A stretch of 64,000 nt of DNA from Psychrobacter sp. UBA6766 (lineage in GTDB: Bacteria > Pseudomonadota > Gammaproteobacteria > Pseudomonadales > Moraxellaceae), in the NCBI RefSeq assembly GCF_002453355.1, contig NZ_DKGQ01000022.1:8460-72459 (forward strand). Direction: 5' to 3'. The translations under genes and the position numbers were made by a program. This document shows positions 9,123-18,722 of this stretch, piece after piece. The notes beneath the pieces are model-generated. The model had not been told where the DNA came from and ran no database searches. It saw only the letters and a list, made by a program, of their open reading frames with translations. Within the stretch, counting starts at the first letter, position 1. Each line of letters starts with the position of its first letter.

Positions 9123-9837
9123 GGGGCTGTAGTAGATAAAGATTAAATATCACACCATTTTCTCAAGGTTTTAAGCTGATGAGACGGTGACCCATAGTTG
9201 AATCTAAACTCGCACTCTTTTAAAAATAGAGGGAAGTTCTTTTTACCAATCCCATTATATTTTCTGAGTGTTCGTTTAGACTGGTTCCAGAAGTTCTCAA
9301 TGCCATTGATGTGATTGTTTTTACCGCAAGTGAACTCTTTAGAGTGATTGACTCTAAAATATTTAAACTCGCTCACATCTAATGCATTATAACTTCGATA
9401 GCTATCAGTATAAACAAAGCTGTCAGGCTTGATTTTACGCTTGATAACGGGCATTAGAGTGCTTTGTTTGGTGTCTACTACGACAATGGTATAAACCTTG
9501 CCATTTCGTTTTAGAATACCAAATACAGCGGTTTTACCAGCAGCCCCACGACCTCTTTTGCCTTTGCATACACTGCCAAAGTAACTTTCATCTAATTTGA
9601 CTTACGCCTAAAAAAGCTCATCAGCTTCTAATGAGAGATGGTAATCTATAACAAGTCTTATTTTATGATAAAAAAGCGCGGCACTGTTAGGCTGGATATT
9701 GAGTAAATCTGCCGCTGTTCTAGCGGTTACTTCAGCCGTGAAAAACCCTAACAGTCGTCGCTGTACTTTTTTACTTAGTTTACAACGGGTTATCTTCATA
9801 AAAGTAGTCTAACATAGTGCTTATCTACTATAGCCCC
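9123..9837 (-). mobile_element. IS1595-like insertion sequence (715 bp)
   Basis: Bounded by 17-bp inverted repeats with one mismatch: GGGGCTGTAGTAGATAA at 9123-9139, and the reverse complement of TTATCTACTATAGCCCC at 9821-9837. An exact 8-bp duplication (AATATTTA) lies on each side. 8-bp duplications and the DDE-type transposase with HINGIENFW fit the IS1595 (ISXO2-like) family. The transposase frame is broken by two stop codons, so the copy is probably non-autonomous. Confidence 0.9.
9143..9799 (-). pseudogene. IS1595-family transposase with two in-frame stops
   Basis: One continuous reading frame of about 218 codons is interrupted at TAG (9608-9610) and TAA (9602-9604), two codons apart. 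The N-terminal part (from MKITRCKLSKK) is a DNA-binding region. The C-terminal part carries LDESYFG, YTDSYRSYNAL and HINGIENFWNQSKR, matching the ISXO2-like DDE domain. The stops lie just before LDESYFG, next to a run of six T. A small compensating insertion/deletion there plus a point change would explain both stops. Programmed recoding is not excluded but is less likely. Confidence 0.85.
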
Positions 9838-9845
9838 AATATTTA
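9838..9845. repeat. 8-bp target site duplication, right copy (AATATTTA)
   Basis: Exact repeat of 9115-9122, immediately outside the right inverted repeat of the IS1595-like element. Confidence 0.9.
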
Positions 9846-9860
9846 TGATTTGTTGCTACT

Positions 9861-9891
9861 AAAAAACCCCAATGCTAAGCACTAGGGTTTT
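9861..9891 (-). terminator. Rho-independent terminator of purA
   Basis: AAAACCC (9863-9869) pairs with GGGTTTT (9885-9891). On the minus strand the hairpin ends in a run of T. It lies about 27 bp after the purA stop codon. Confidence 0.75.
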
Positions 9892-9917
9892 GTCATTCAA
9901 TCAAAGCCAGCTAATAT

Positions 9918-11207
9918 TTACGCATCATACGGATCGCGTAATACAATCGTTTCTTCACGGTCAGGACCGGTTGAGATGATATCAACTGGGCAACCAATGA
10001 GCGCTTCGATACGTTTAATATATTTTTTAGCGTTTTCTGGTAGGTCATCATAGCTTGTGATACCAACGGTTGACTCACTCCAGCCTTGCATCGTCTCATA
10101 CTTAGGCGTGACTGCTTCATAGAACTCTGCATCATGCGCGCCTGCACATTCTGTTTCAGGCAGGTTATAACCGACGCCGATGAGCAATTCTTCTAGACCG
10201 TCTAACACGTCAAGTTTGGTCAAGCAGATACCTGACATAGAATTTAGTACCACGGCACGGCGTAACGCTTCGGCATCGAACCAACCACAGCGGCGCGCGC
10301 GACCAGTGGTTGCACCAAACTCATGACCAACTTTGGCCAAATGTGCGCCAACATCATCAAACAATTCCGTTGGGAAAGGGCCACTGCCAACACGCGTGGT
10401 GTAAGCTTTGGTGATACCTAATACATAGTCTAAATACAATGGACCAATACCCGTACCAGTTGATACGCCGCCCGCGGTGACGCTTGAGCTGGTCACAAAC
10501 GGATAAGTACCGTGATCGATATCAAGCAATGTACCTTGCGCACCTTCGAACATTAAGTTTTTGCCGGCAAGACGTAATTGGTTTAGGTCTTCGGTGACAT
10601 CGGTAACCATACCTTTGATTTCTTCGCGCCACTCTTGGCAAAGCTTAAAGGTTTCATCAAAATCAATGGCGTCAACTTTATAATACTGCGTCAGTTGGAA
10701 GTTATGATATTCAATTAAGTTACGTAATTTCTCTTCTAAATCATCACGGAATAAGTCAGCAAGCTTAATCGCACGGCGCGCAACTTTGTCTTCATAAGCT
10801 GGTCCAATACCGCGACCTGTCGTACCAATTTTACCCGTGCCTCGCTTAGCTTCACGTGCTTGATCAAGCGCAACGTGATAAGGCATAATCAATGGACAGT
10901 TTGGTGAAATACGTAGACGCTCACGGACTGGCACATTCTTCTCTTCTAGGGCCTTCATCTCTTTTAGTAATGCGTCAGGTGCAAGCACCACGCCGTTACC
11001 GATAAAGCAGGTCACGCCTTCGCGCAAGATACCTGAAGGAATGAGATGTAGGATGGTGGTTTTACCATCGACAACTAGGGTGTGACCGGCATTATGCCCG
11101 CCTTGGAAACGTGCAACGGCTGAGGCTTTTTCGGTCAGTAAATCAACAATTTTACCTTTACCTTCATCGCCCCATTGGCTACCCAAAACTACGACATTCT
11201 TACCCAT
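9918..11207 (-). CDS. purA: Adenylosuccinate synthetase
   Basis: Converts IMP, aspartate and GTP to adenylosuccinate in AMP synthesis. The 429-residue protein shows the P-loop GSQWGDEGKGK at residues 9-19, the catalytic GGHNAGHT, the GTG-rich stretch GGVSTGTGIGP, and the C-terminal guanine-binding region SIKLDVLDG-like (LTKLDVLDG). It lies downstream of hisZ with a 331-bp gap that contains a palindromic repeat, and ends at its own terminator. Confidence 0.98.
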   Translation of the reverse strand: MGKNVVVLGSQWGDEGKGKIVDLLTEKASAVARFQGGHNAGHTLVVDGKTTILHLIPSGILREGVTCFIGNGVVLAPDALLKEMKALEEKNVPVRERLRISPNCPLIMPYHVALDQAREAKRGTGKIGTTGRGIGPAYEDKVARRAIKLADLFRDDLEEKLRNLIEYHNFQLTQYYKVDAIDFDETFKLCQEWREEIKGMVTDVTEDLNQLRLAGKNLMFEGAQGTLLDIDHGTYPFVTSSSVTAGGVSTGTGIGPLYLDYVLGITKAYTTRVGSGPFPTELFDDVGAHLAKVGHEFGATTGRARRCGWFDAEALRRAVVLNSMSGICLTKLDVLDGLEELLIGVGYNLPETECAGAHDAEFYEAVTPKYETMQGWSESTVGITSYDDLPENAKKYIKRIEALIGCPVDIISTGPDREETIVLRDPYDA

Positions 11208-11538
11208 GATTAATCCTTACCTTTATGTATTGAGGTGTGTGCAATAACGGTTTAGAACTGAATTTACGCTAAAAAATATGGTTAGAAGACATTCTTTAGC
11301 GCCTTAATCATTCAGTCATTTAATGATGTTTCTTGAAATATAGTGAATCTTAAATAAAAAGAATACAATTTTTAGGACTGCTACTGGTATAAATTTTCCT
11401 TGCTTGCTGTGTGACTTCGTCACTCCAGAGGAGAGGCTACACAAAATTTATCCCAGTAGCCCTGTGTTTATTTTATAGTGGATCGACTGTAGATTTTGAA
11501 TTCAACATATAGCGTTTAAACTTAAATATCTTCTAAGC
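11208..11538. other. hisZ-purA intergenic region
   Basis: No gene seen. It contains dispersed repeat copy R1 (11380-11460) and presumably the purA promoter on the minus strand. Confidence 0.5.
11380..11460. repeat. Dispersed palindromic repeat, copy R1
   Basis: Arms 11380-11397 and 11443-11460 are 18-bp inverted repeats with one mismatch (GCTACTGGTATAAATTTT against AAAATTTATCCCAGTAGC). The core has TTGCTTGCTGT and a nested stem GTGAC/GTCAC (11411-11423), then AGAGGCTAC. Related copies are at 13225-13300, 37546-37615 and about 43436-43490. Could be a small non-autonomous element or an RNA hairpin. Confidence 0.75.
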
Positions 11539-12855
11539 TTAAACAGTCTCTAGCTGCCACTCATTATCTACAAAGTTTAAACGGTGCGTCATCGCCGCTG
11601 GACGGTCATCAAACGTTAGTGGCATGGTGACGCGGTAGCCTTGCTGACGTAAGCTTGTGACCTGCTGTAATAGCCCCTGCATTTGCACTTGGTCAGTCTC
11701 AGCCTGCTTTAATGCCTCATAATCAACCAGTACAATAATTGGCGACTCAAGCTGCGTATGCGCCAACAAACGGCTGACATCCATACTAAAACCTGTCGCT
11801 TCACGTGACTGCTTCGCGCTTAATTGTCCTGTGCTTTGCATACCATCAAAGCGCCCGCCACGTACTAACGGCTGGGTTTCACTATTGATATAGCCGTTAA
11901 AGATAATGCCTGTATGATAATGATAGCCAGATAGCTCGGTCACATCGATACTGACTGGCGTCTGCCACTGCGTTTCTAAATGTGCTTTTAAACGATGCAA
12001 CTCATCGACAGCCGTGGCAATGTGCGTGTCTTGCTTGGCAGTATCTGACAGTGTGTCTAACAGTTTTGCCATATCATGGCCAAAGCGTGCCAATGCGTAA
12101 AAATCATTACCCATCGACAATAGCTGACAGACACGTTTTAACTCGGGTAAATTCTTATTGGCATAAAGCTGCATCAATTGCTCGGTGTCATTATCCGACA
12201 GTTCAGCCAATGCCGCCAAACGCTTAAATATCGCCACGTGACCCAAATCGATGTGGAGCGCAGCGCTCATCTCTAGGCTATTAACCATGCTAAACAGCAC
12301 ATCTATGAGCTCAAAATCTGCTGCAAGGTCAGCGCAACCAAATATTTCAGCACCGAGCTGAAGCGGCGTACGCGAGCCAAATAGTCCAGAAGGCAGCGTA
12401 TGAATTACATCGCCGGCGTAGCAATAACGCGCAATTCCGCTGCCGCCGTGATGGGCGTCTATACGTAAAATCTGCGGCGTAATATCCGCACGCACGCCCA
12501 TTAAACGACCGGTCAGCTGATCGATAATTTTAAAGGTTTGGCGTTTTAAATCTTCTGAAGCGTCATTTAATAAAGATTCGGTAAACTCAATCATTGGCGG
12601 ATTGACCAATTGATAACCATGACTGATAAGCTGCTGAATCAATTGATGTCTGAGAACCTCTTGCTTATGGGCATCTTCAAATAGCACATCGACCACCCCG
12701 TCAGGTAGCAGCCAGCTGTTATTGGCAACGTCACTGGCAAAGTTGCTGAGATATGGCAGACCATTAGCGGCAGCACGGTTATCAGCAGGCTGAGTCGCCG
12801 CTTGATTTGAAGAATTTGACAGGGCAGGTTTTGCAAAATCAGAACTGACAGACAC
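11539..12855 (-). CDS. hisZ: ATP phosphoribosyltransferase regulatory subunit HisZ
   Basis: HisRS paralogue without tRNA-charging function that forms a complex with short-form HisG in histidine synthesis. In the 438-residue protein the class II core is recognisable (LMGVRADITPQILRIDAHH, ARYCYAGDVIHTLPSG, YYHTGIIFNGYI, VRGGRFDGM), while the anticodon domain and intact HisRS signatures are missing. The first ~30 residues are polar and variable. Located upstream of purA, as in related Moraxellaceae. Confidence 0.95.
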   Translation of the reverse strand: MSVSSDFAKPALSNSSNQAATQPADNRAAANGLPYLSNFASDVANNSWLLPDGVVDVLFEDAHKQEVLRHQLIQQLISHGYQLVNPPMIEFTESLLNDASEDLKRQTFKIIDQLTGRLMGVRADITPQILRIDAHHGGSGIARYCYAGDVIHTLPSGLFGSRTPLQLGAEIFGCADLAADFELIDVLFSMVNSLEMSAALHIDLGHVAIFKRLAALAELSDNDTEQLMQLYANKNLPELKRVCQLLSMGNDFYALARFGHDMAKLLDTLSDTAKQDTHIATAVDELHRLKAHLETQWQTPVSIDVTELSGYHYHTGIIFNGYINSETQPLVRGGRFDGMQSTGQLSAKQSREATGFSMDVSRLLAHTQLESPIIVLVDYEALKQAETDQVQMQGLLQQVTSLRQQGYRVTMPLTFDDRPAAMTHRLNFVDNEWQLETV

Positions 12856-13224
12856 AATGAATCCTTGTTTGGCGTAGCGCTTACCAAAAACGCGTGCCTG
12901 ATGCGGTACTAAAAGTTATATTTACAGTGGCAGGGATGTAAGGCGTTTTGTATTTTTGACGCGCAACATCACTGACCCAATTATCTATAAGCAAACTAGG
13001 TGACCGCAAAAGGTGAGTAATAAGTATAAGTTAGGATGATAAGACGAGTATCTTTATGCGCTAAAATTTATGCGATAGAAAACTATGATAAATAATCAAG
13101 GCACTTTATGCTTTAGTTTAGCATAGCAGTCAAGCTTCGCCTAGTGACAATTGACCCCAATTGCCATCTATTATTTTTCATACTATCGTCGATGCTAAAT
13201 AAAATGCATACATTGTTTATTAAC

Positions 13225-13300
13225 GCGAGACTGGTATAAAGTTTTCTGGCTTGCTGTACCTACGCCGACAGAGGCTGCAAAAAATTCCTTCCAGCCTCGC
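13225..13300. repeat. Dispersed palindromic repeat, copy R2
   Basis: Outer arms GCGAGACTGG (13225-13234) and CCAGCCTCGC (13291-13300) are inverted with one mismatch. The interior shares ACTGGTATAAA, GGCTTGCTGT and AGAGGCTGC with copies R1, R3 and R4. Confidence 0.65.
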
Positions 13301-13456
13301 TGTATTTTTTTACATTAGACCGACTATAAATAGCTCGCAAACTAATTACCTCTTAAATTCGTTACTTATCAAGCCAGATAGCCGTCTAATAAACCGTATG
13401 CAAACCGTTTAAAGCGTTTGCTGTCTGTTGCTTGATAACGCCTTAACGCTCGACTC

Positions 13457-13466
13457 ATGTTACACT
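13457..13466 (+). promoter_or_regulatory. Possible extended -10 promoter for the DUF2237 gene
   Basis: ATGTTACACT resembles an extended -10 (TGnTAnnnT), about 29 nt before the start codon. A ribosome site (GGAAAG) lies 5 nt before the ATG. No good -35 at standard spacing. Confidence 0.35.
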
Positions 13467-13494
13467 AGATCTTATTTTTATTTCGGAAAGTCTT

Positions 13495-13884
13495 ATGTCA
13501 TCTGATTACCATCCAAATCCTGCTATTAACCAAACCAACGTCCTTGGCACTGCCCTTGCCAGCTGTTGTTTTGACCCTATTACCGGCTATTATCGCAATG
13601 GCTTTTGTCATACAGGCAACCATGACGTTGGTCAACATACCGTTTGTGCCAAAATGACCAGTGAATTTTTAAACTTTTCAGCCAGTCGCGGCAATGATTT
13701 AATCACGCCGCTGCCTGAATACGGTTTTGCTGGTCTACAGCCTGGTGATTATTGGTGTATCTGTGCGCTACGCTGGGTTGAAGCATTGGACTTTGACATT
13801 GCCCCGCAAATAAAGCTCGAAGCCTGTCACGAAAGCTTATTGAGTTTGGTTGATATTGAAACGCTAAAACGCTTTGCCCTGTAA
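13495..13884 (+). CDS. DUF2237 family protein
   Basis: Small cytoplasmic protein (129 aa) of a widespread bacterial family without an assigned function. It has the family's characteristic features: NVLGTALASC near residue 15, TGYYRNGFCHTG, DVGQHTVCAKMT, FSASRGNDLITPLPEYGF and PGDYWCICALRW, with many conserved Cys residues. No signal peptide. It is transcribed on its own ahead of corA. Function unknown. Confidence 0.9.
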   Translation: MSSDYHPNPAINQTNVLGTALASCCFDPITGYYRNGFCHTGNHDVGQHTVCAKMTSEFLNFSASRGNDLITPLPEYGFAGLQPGDYWCICALRWVEALDFDIAPQIKLEACHESLLSLVDIETLKRFAL

Positions 13885-14002
13885 AGCATTGAAATGCAAG
13901 GCACTGTAATTTGCAGAAAAAAATTATTTTAGTCGCGTGTCATAATCTATTTTGATTAATATTTATTTTATTTGATATTAACTTCAGACTAAAGGAGAGG
14001 GT

Positions 14003-15226
14003 ATGAACCAAGATGATGACCTGATTGTCAAACCGACAACGCGTATCACACCTGACTCTAATGTCAGCCTTATCGGCGCCAGCATGGCCGATGAGCGCTC
14101 TTATTTAGACAATTACGATAGCTATGACAGCTATATTTATGGCGACGCGGATGCGACGGTAGAGGATACGATTGAGACGATGACCGTCTATGATCCCGAC
14201 TCTGAACGCTATGAGGATATCGACTTATCCAGCGATGACGAAGTGGTCAATTGCTACGCCTACTCGCGTAAAACGGGCGAAAAAACCAGTAAAATTGGCC
14301 TAAATGATGTTAGTCGCGCTTTAAGTAATAGCGGTCAATTTATCTGGCTTGGTCTTTATGACCCAAGTTTAGAGACCATGGTAAAAGTCAGAGATGCTTT
14401 TGAGCTGCACGAATTGGCAATTGAAGATGCCTTTGCTGATCATCAGCGCGCCAAGGTTGAGAACTACGATAATGATATGATATTCGTGGTGCTGCGAACT
14501 GCCAAGCTTGAAGACAATGTCATTCGTTATGGCACCACCGCAATATTTATGGGCAAAAATTATCTGATCACGATTCGTAATGGTCCGTCGAACTCTTATG
14601 CACCCGTACGCGAACACTGCCATCGGCGACCAGAAAAACTTCGCATGGGACCTATTTTTGTCCTGCATGCCATTCTCGATTTTATCGTCGATAACTATAT
14701 GCCGATTACCGATCGCTTGGGCAGTTATTTACGTGAGCAAGAGCGCAATATTTTCACTTATGAGTTTAATAAAGAGACGCTAAAAAACCTGTATGAATTA
14801 AAATCGCAGCTGGTACACATGCGTGCGGTGATTTTGCCCATGCAAGATATTTGTAGTTACTTTATCAATCACGATAAAAGTGACTTAATATCACCATTTT
14901 CTCACGCTGCTAAACCCTATTTCCGCGATGTCAATGACCATTTATTGCATTCTTTAGATGCGATTAATGGCTTAAATGAAATGCTTAGCGTGGTGATGAA
15001 TACTTACCTCGCTATGGTCAATATGGGACAGAACGAAGTCGTTCGTAAGCTCGCCGCTTGGGCTGGTATCTTAGCCGTTCCGACAGCGATTGCAGGGATT
15101 TATGGAATGAACTTTGACTTTATGCCAGAGCTACATTGGGAATATTCTTACCTTGTTATTATGGCAGTCATCCTTTCTTTGTGCAGCTTTTTATATCTCA
15201 ACTTTAAGCGACTTAAATGGTTATAA
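14003..15226 (+). CDS. corA: CorA-family magnesium/cobalt transporter
   Basis: Pentameric inner-membrane Mg2+ channel. The 407-residue protein has a cytoplasmic alpha/beta domain, a long helix, and two C-terminal membrane helices. The first ends in the signature YGMN (IAGIYGMNFD) and the second is LVIMAVILSLCSFLYLNF. An acidic N-terminal extension of about 80 residues (many Asp, Glu and Tyr) is longer than in E. coli CorA. Strong ribosome site AGGAGAGG before the ATG. Followed by a bidirectional terminator. Confidence 0.96.
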   Translation: MNQDDDLIVKPTTRITPDSNVSLIGASMADERSYLDNYDSYDSYIYGDADATVEDTIETMTVYDPDSERYEDIDLSSDDEVVNCYAYSRKTGEKTSKIGLNDVSRALSNSGQFIWLGLYDPSLETMVKVRDAFELHELAIEDAFADHQRAKVENYDNDMIFVVLRTAKLEDNVIRYGTTAIFMGKNYLITIRNGPSNSYAPVREHCHRRPEKLRMGPIFVLHAILDFIVDNYMPITDRLGSYLREQERNIFTYEFNKETLKNLYELKSQLVHMRAVILPMQDICSYFINHDKSDLISPFSHAAKPYFRDVNDHLLHSLDAINGLNEMLSVVMNTYLAMVNMGQNEVVRKLAAWAGILAVPTAIAGIYGMNFDFMPELHWEYSYLVIMAVILSLCSFLYLNFKRLKWL

Positions 15227-15245
15227 GACAAGTTTTGAACATAAA

Positions 15246-15272
15246 AAAAGGGCTTTCATTTGAAGCCCTTTT
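15246..15272. terminator. Bidirectional terminator between corA and folD
   Basis: AAAAGGGCTT (15246-15255) and AAGCCCTTTT (15263-15272) form a perfect 10-bp stem with a 7-nt loop. An A-run on the left and a T-run on the right let it serve both convergent genes. Confidence 0.85.
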
Positions 15273-15313
15273 AAATAAAATTTAACTACTTTCATTTAAA
15301 CTCTATTAACGGT

Positions 15314-16207
15314 TTACATATTATAACCAGCAGCTTTTTCCGCCGCATCAACCGTTTGGCGAATTAGGGTATTAATGGTCATGGGGCCAACGCCGCCCGG
15401 AACTGGTGTATAAGCACTGGCAATATTTTCCACACCTTGCAATTCAATATCACCGACGCCGCCATTATCCGTTGGATGGAAACCTGCATCGATAACCACC
15501 GCGCCTTCTTTAATCCAATCGGCTTTGATCAGCTCAGGTACACCCACTGCCCCAACCACGATATCAGCACGCTTAGTATGTGACTCTAGATCTTGCGTTC
15601 GTGAGTGGCAAATCGTCACCGTACAGTTGGCATTTAACAACATCATCGCCATTGGCTTACCCAAGATAGCACTGCGACCAACGACCACCGCCTCTTTGCC
15701 TGCCAGCTCAATATTATAATGCTCTAATAAATGCATGATACCTTGCGGCGTACATGAGCCGTAAGCAGATTGCTGCATCGCCATACGACCAAAGCCAAGA
15801 GAGGTCACGCCATCGACGTCTTTTGCTAAGTCAATCTGCTCAAAACAAGCACGCTCATCGATATGGGCAGGAACTGGATGCTGAAGCAAGATACCATGGA
15901 CGTCTGGATTATTATTCAGCTCGTCTATTTTTGCCATCAGCTCTTCGGTCGTTGTCGCACTTGGCATCTCAACACGGATAGAGTCCATGCCGACACGCTT
16001 ACAAGCGTTGCCTTTCATACGAACATAAGTTGCAGAAGCAGGATCGTCACCGACTAATATCGTCGCTAGGCTTGGGGTGCGTCCGGTCTTAGCTTTGATA
16101 GCGTCTACACGCGTTCTCAGTTGCTGTTCTATTTGTTTAGCAAGTGCTTTACCATCCAAAACGGTAGCAGATCCTTGGGCAGTTGACGTAATAGACGCAA
16201 TTGACAT
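15314..16207 (-). CDS. folD: Bifunctional methylenetetrahydrofolate dehydrogenase/cyclohydrolase
   Basis: Interconverts 5,10-methylene-THF and 10-formyl-THF. The 297-residue protein shows the catalytic region YVRMKGNACKRVGM, GILLQHPVPAH, DVDGVT, and the NADP-binding VVVGRSAILGKPMAMMLL, then GGVGPMT near the end. It is the last recognisable housekeeping gene before the polysaccharide locus. Its product 10-formyl-THF is the likely formyl donor for the formyltransferase at 30053-30700, though the proximity may be chance. Confidence 0.98.
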   Translation of the reverse strand: MSIASITSTAQGSATVLDGKALAKQIEQQLRTRVDAIKAKTGRTPSLATILVGDDPASATYVRMKGNACKRVGMDSIRVEMPSATTTEELMAKIDELNNNPDVHGILLQHPVPAHIDERACFEQIDLAKDVDGVTSLGFGRMAMQQSAYGSCTPQGIMHLLEHYNIELAGKEAVVVGRSAILGKPMAMMLLNANCTVTICHSRTQDLESHTKRADIVVGAVGVPELIKADWIKEGAVVIDAGFHPTDNGGVGDIELQGVENIASAYTPVPGGVGPMTINTLIRQTVDAAEKAAGYNM

Positions 16208-16490
16208 AGTAACTCCAATAAAGGGTGCGATAAAAAAATAGGGTACGATAAAAAATGAAGACAGCGCCTGCAGTGTTTTTGCATGCCTGTCTTATGCGCA
16301 GTCAATTCTTTTTGACTGTTAATTGAGACTGATATTGTACCTGTCTGGGCTAAAAAATCCTAGCGCACTTTAAAGAGCCAGCGATAAAGAGCTAATGATA
16401 CAACCATTTCTATAAGTGGGGAATAATTTATATAAGCGAATACACTTTTAATAAAGCATGATACTTATCCCTCTTATTTTTAATACTGAA

Positions 16491-17180
16491 CTATACATGG
16501 GTATTACGCTTTGAAAAATGCCTATTTAGATAACGACGGCTTAACAAGCTTCTCCTAACACTGGCGTTAATGACTTTATAACTTCGTCGCTTATTACCCG
16601 TAAATCGGCTCATTGTCGCTTCTCCCTCGGCACAAATACCCTGCCTTGTAATAACAATCCTCGCTGTTTTAAATAATATTTGAATATCTAACCACAGTGA
16701 TCGATTATAAACATACCAAATATCCAGCTCAAAGCGTTTTTCCCAACTGATGTTATTACGACCATTGACTTGCGCGTGACCAGTGACACCTGGGTGAACT
16801 AAGTGTCTCTTAAACTGCTCTTCACTATATAGTGGCAAATACTCCATAAGCTGAGGACGCGGCCCTACTATACTCATTTCACCTTTGAGCACATTCCATA
16901 GTTGAGGTAACTCATCGAGACTACTCGCTCGAAGTTGCTTACCAAACTCTGTCAGACGATATTCATCAGGCAAGAGATTACCTTCAGAATCTTTCTCATC
17001 ACTCATTGTCCGAAATTTAATAATCTTAAATGTTTTACCATTGAGGCCGGACCGAGCTTGACGAAATAACACAGGTGCACCAAAATTTTTCCTAACTTTG
17101 TATGCCACCAAGATAAAAATAGGCAGCAATAAAATCGAGGCCACTAGAGCAATGCTCACGTCGAATATCCTTTTACGCAT
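16491..17180 (-). CDS. Initiating sugar-phosphate transferase, PglC/WcaJ-core type
   Basis: Monotopic phosphoglycosyl transferase that loads the first sugar-1-phosphate onto undecaprenyl phosphate. At 229 aa it is the short catalytic form. The N-terminal reentrant hydrophobic segment is at about residues 8-26, followed by FRQARSG, KFRTM, the catalytic Asp-Glu pair in SSLDELPQLWNVLKGEMSIVGPRP, and HPGVTGHAQVNGRN. An Arg/Lys-rich C-terminal tail of about 35 residues is extra. Last gene of locus 2 and a paralogue of 55958-56560. Confidence 0.93.
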   Translation of the reverse strand: MRKRIFDVSIALVASILLLPIFILVAYKVRKNFGAPVLFRQARSGLNGKTFKIIKFRTMSDEKDSEGNLLPDEYRLTEFGKQLRASSLDELPQLWNVLKGEMSIVGPRPQLMEYLPLYSEEQFKRHLVHPGVTGHAQVNGRNNISWEKRFELDIWYVYNRSLWLDIQILFKTARIVITRQGICAEGEATMSRFTGNKRRSYKVINASVRRSLLSRRYLNRHFSKRNTHV

Positions 17181-17367
17181 TTTAAACCTCCTATGTAGAG
17201 CAGTTCACGATATACCCAAACCTATAATGCTTTTCCTCTATATAATAAATATTAAATATATAAATTCTTGCAAACGAATGTATTAGATAAAGTAACTTCC
17301 AAGATAGAAATAATTAGACTATGTATTCCCTAAAACAATGATTAAGAGATATATTTCGATATAAAAT

Positions 17368-18522
17368 CTAACCTAAACCCATCTCCATTATCATATGAGC
17401 GTTTACCTTTTTAACATCATACTTATCGACCGCAATACCTCTAGAGGCCGACCCCATTTGTTCATAAAGATTTGGATACTCTATGAACTGACGCATGGCA
17501 TCTATTAACTCAGTAACGGCTTGGACGGGAACTAAATAACCATTTATACCAGTGGTTACCGTCTCCCTACACCCAGGCGCATCCGTCGTAATGATAGCCC
17601 GTCCCATTGACATGGCCTCTAGCACAGAGCGTGATGTGCCCTCGCGATAAGACGGCAATACATATACTGAACTGGCCGCTATAGCAGGACGAACATCTTT
17701 AAGCTGACCCCAATAGATAATGTCACCATTTGCTATCCATTGATCCAACTGTGCTTGCTCAATAGCTGCTGGGTTTTCATCTATTGAGCCTACTAGATGA
17801 AATTCGGCATCAGAATATTCTCTCTTTATCTGTTTAGATGCTTCAACATATTCCACTATTCCTTTATCTTTGAGCAGTCTAGCGATCAACAAAAAAGAAG
17901 GTTTGACGTTACCTGACTCATTTCTAGGTAATGGAAATACATTGAAGTCATTTAAATCTACCCCTGAACCGTTTACCACTACTGTTGGAAGGTTTGACTG
18001 AACAATATTTAGTTTTTTTAATAAATTTAAGTCATCATTGTTTTGAAAAAACACCTTAGAAGACTTTGCTAATGCTTGTTGGTAAAGTGCATGTACAAAT
18101 TTTTGTAAAATGCCACGCTTGTTGGTTTCTTCTACTTGCTGAAAGGTATAACCCAATCCTGATATCAACACAAAACGATAGGGTACTCTTGCCAGCCATG
18201 CCGCTAATGTCCCGTACACTATAGGCTTTATAGTGTAAGAGAGTATATATTCTGGTTTAATGCTATTTAATAGCTGATAACTATGAATAAAGGTCTTTAT
18301 ATCTTTAACCGGATTCGTTCCGGTTCTTTGCATAGCAATCTGATGAATATGATATCCACGATTTATAAGCTCATTATGGTCTACAGTATATTTCTCTAAA
18401 TCAGGAGAAACGACATGTATCTCATAGCCTAGTTGAGCAACGGACTCCAAAAGCTTACCTCTAAAATTCAATACATGAGGCAAATAGTTAGAAAATATTA
18501 GAAACCTTTTTCTCTTAGGCAT
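17368..18522 (-). CDS. Glycosyltransferase family 4 (PglA-like)
   Basis: Cytoplasmic GT-B enzyme adding a sugar to the lipid-linked intermediate. The 384-residue protein has LNFRGKLLESV near the start, MQRTGTNP, FQNNDDL, VNGSGVDL, the C-terminal donor-binding region LLIARLLKDKG, and VLPSYREGTSRSVLEAMSMGRAIITTDAPGCRETV with the EX7E-type Glu. Closely similar in sequence to 56834-57976, and in both loci it precedes the pglC-type gene. Known PglA relatives transfer the second sugar (GalNAc). Confidence 0.92.
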   Translation of the reverse strand: MPKRKRFLIFSNYLPHVLNFRGKLLESVAQLGYEIHVVSPDLEKYTVDHNELINRGYHIHQIAMQRTGTNPVKDIKTFIHSYQLLNSIKPEYILSYTIKPIVYGTLAAWLARVPYRFVLISGLGYTFQQVEETNKRGILQKFVHALYQQALAKSSKVFFQNNDDLNLLKKLNIVQSNLPTVVVNGSGVDLNDFNVFPLPRNESGNVKPSFLLIARLLKDKGIVEYVEASKQIKREYSDAEFHLVGSIDENPAAIEQAQLDQWIANGDIIYWGQLKDVRPAIAASSVYVLPSYREGTSRSVLEAMSMGRAIITTDAPGCRETVTTGINGYLVPVQAVTELIDAMRQFIEYPNLYEQMGSASRGIAVDKYDVKKVNAHMIMEMGLG

Positions 18523-18722
18523 GATTTTTCAACTTAGTTATTTAAATCGTATAAAGAGAATAGCTATAAATATGACTATTAATACTGCAAACTAAAATTC
18601 GACTCAAATTATATTCTTATATTCACATATATAAATATAATATAGACAATATTTCTGAGCATTACAATAGAAGGACATAAATAATTTATATTTATACCTT
18701 TAAGAGAGATTGTTAAGAATTT

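Larger units (their letters stand above)
12856..13494. other. hisZ / DUF2237 divergent intergenic region (639 bp)
   Basis: No gene seen. It holds dispersed repeat copy R2 (13225-13300), the hisZ promoter region on the minus strand, and the promoter of the DUF2237 gene near its right end. Confidence 0.5.

Noticed and set aside
14369..14668. Open frame of 99 aa on the minus strand
   Set aside because: Shadow of corA, which has clear family motifs in the other strand.
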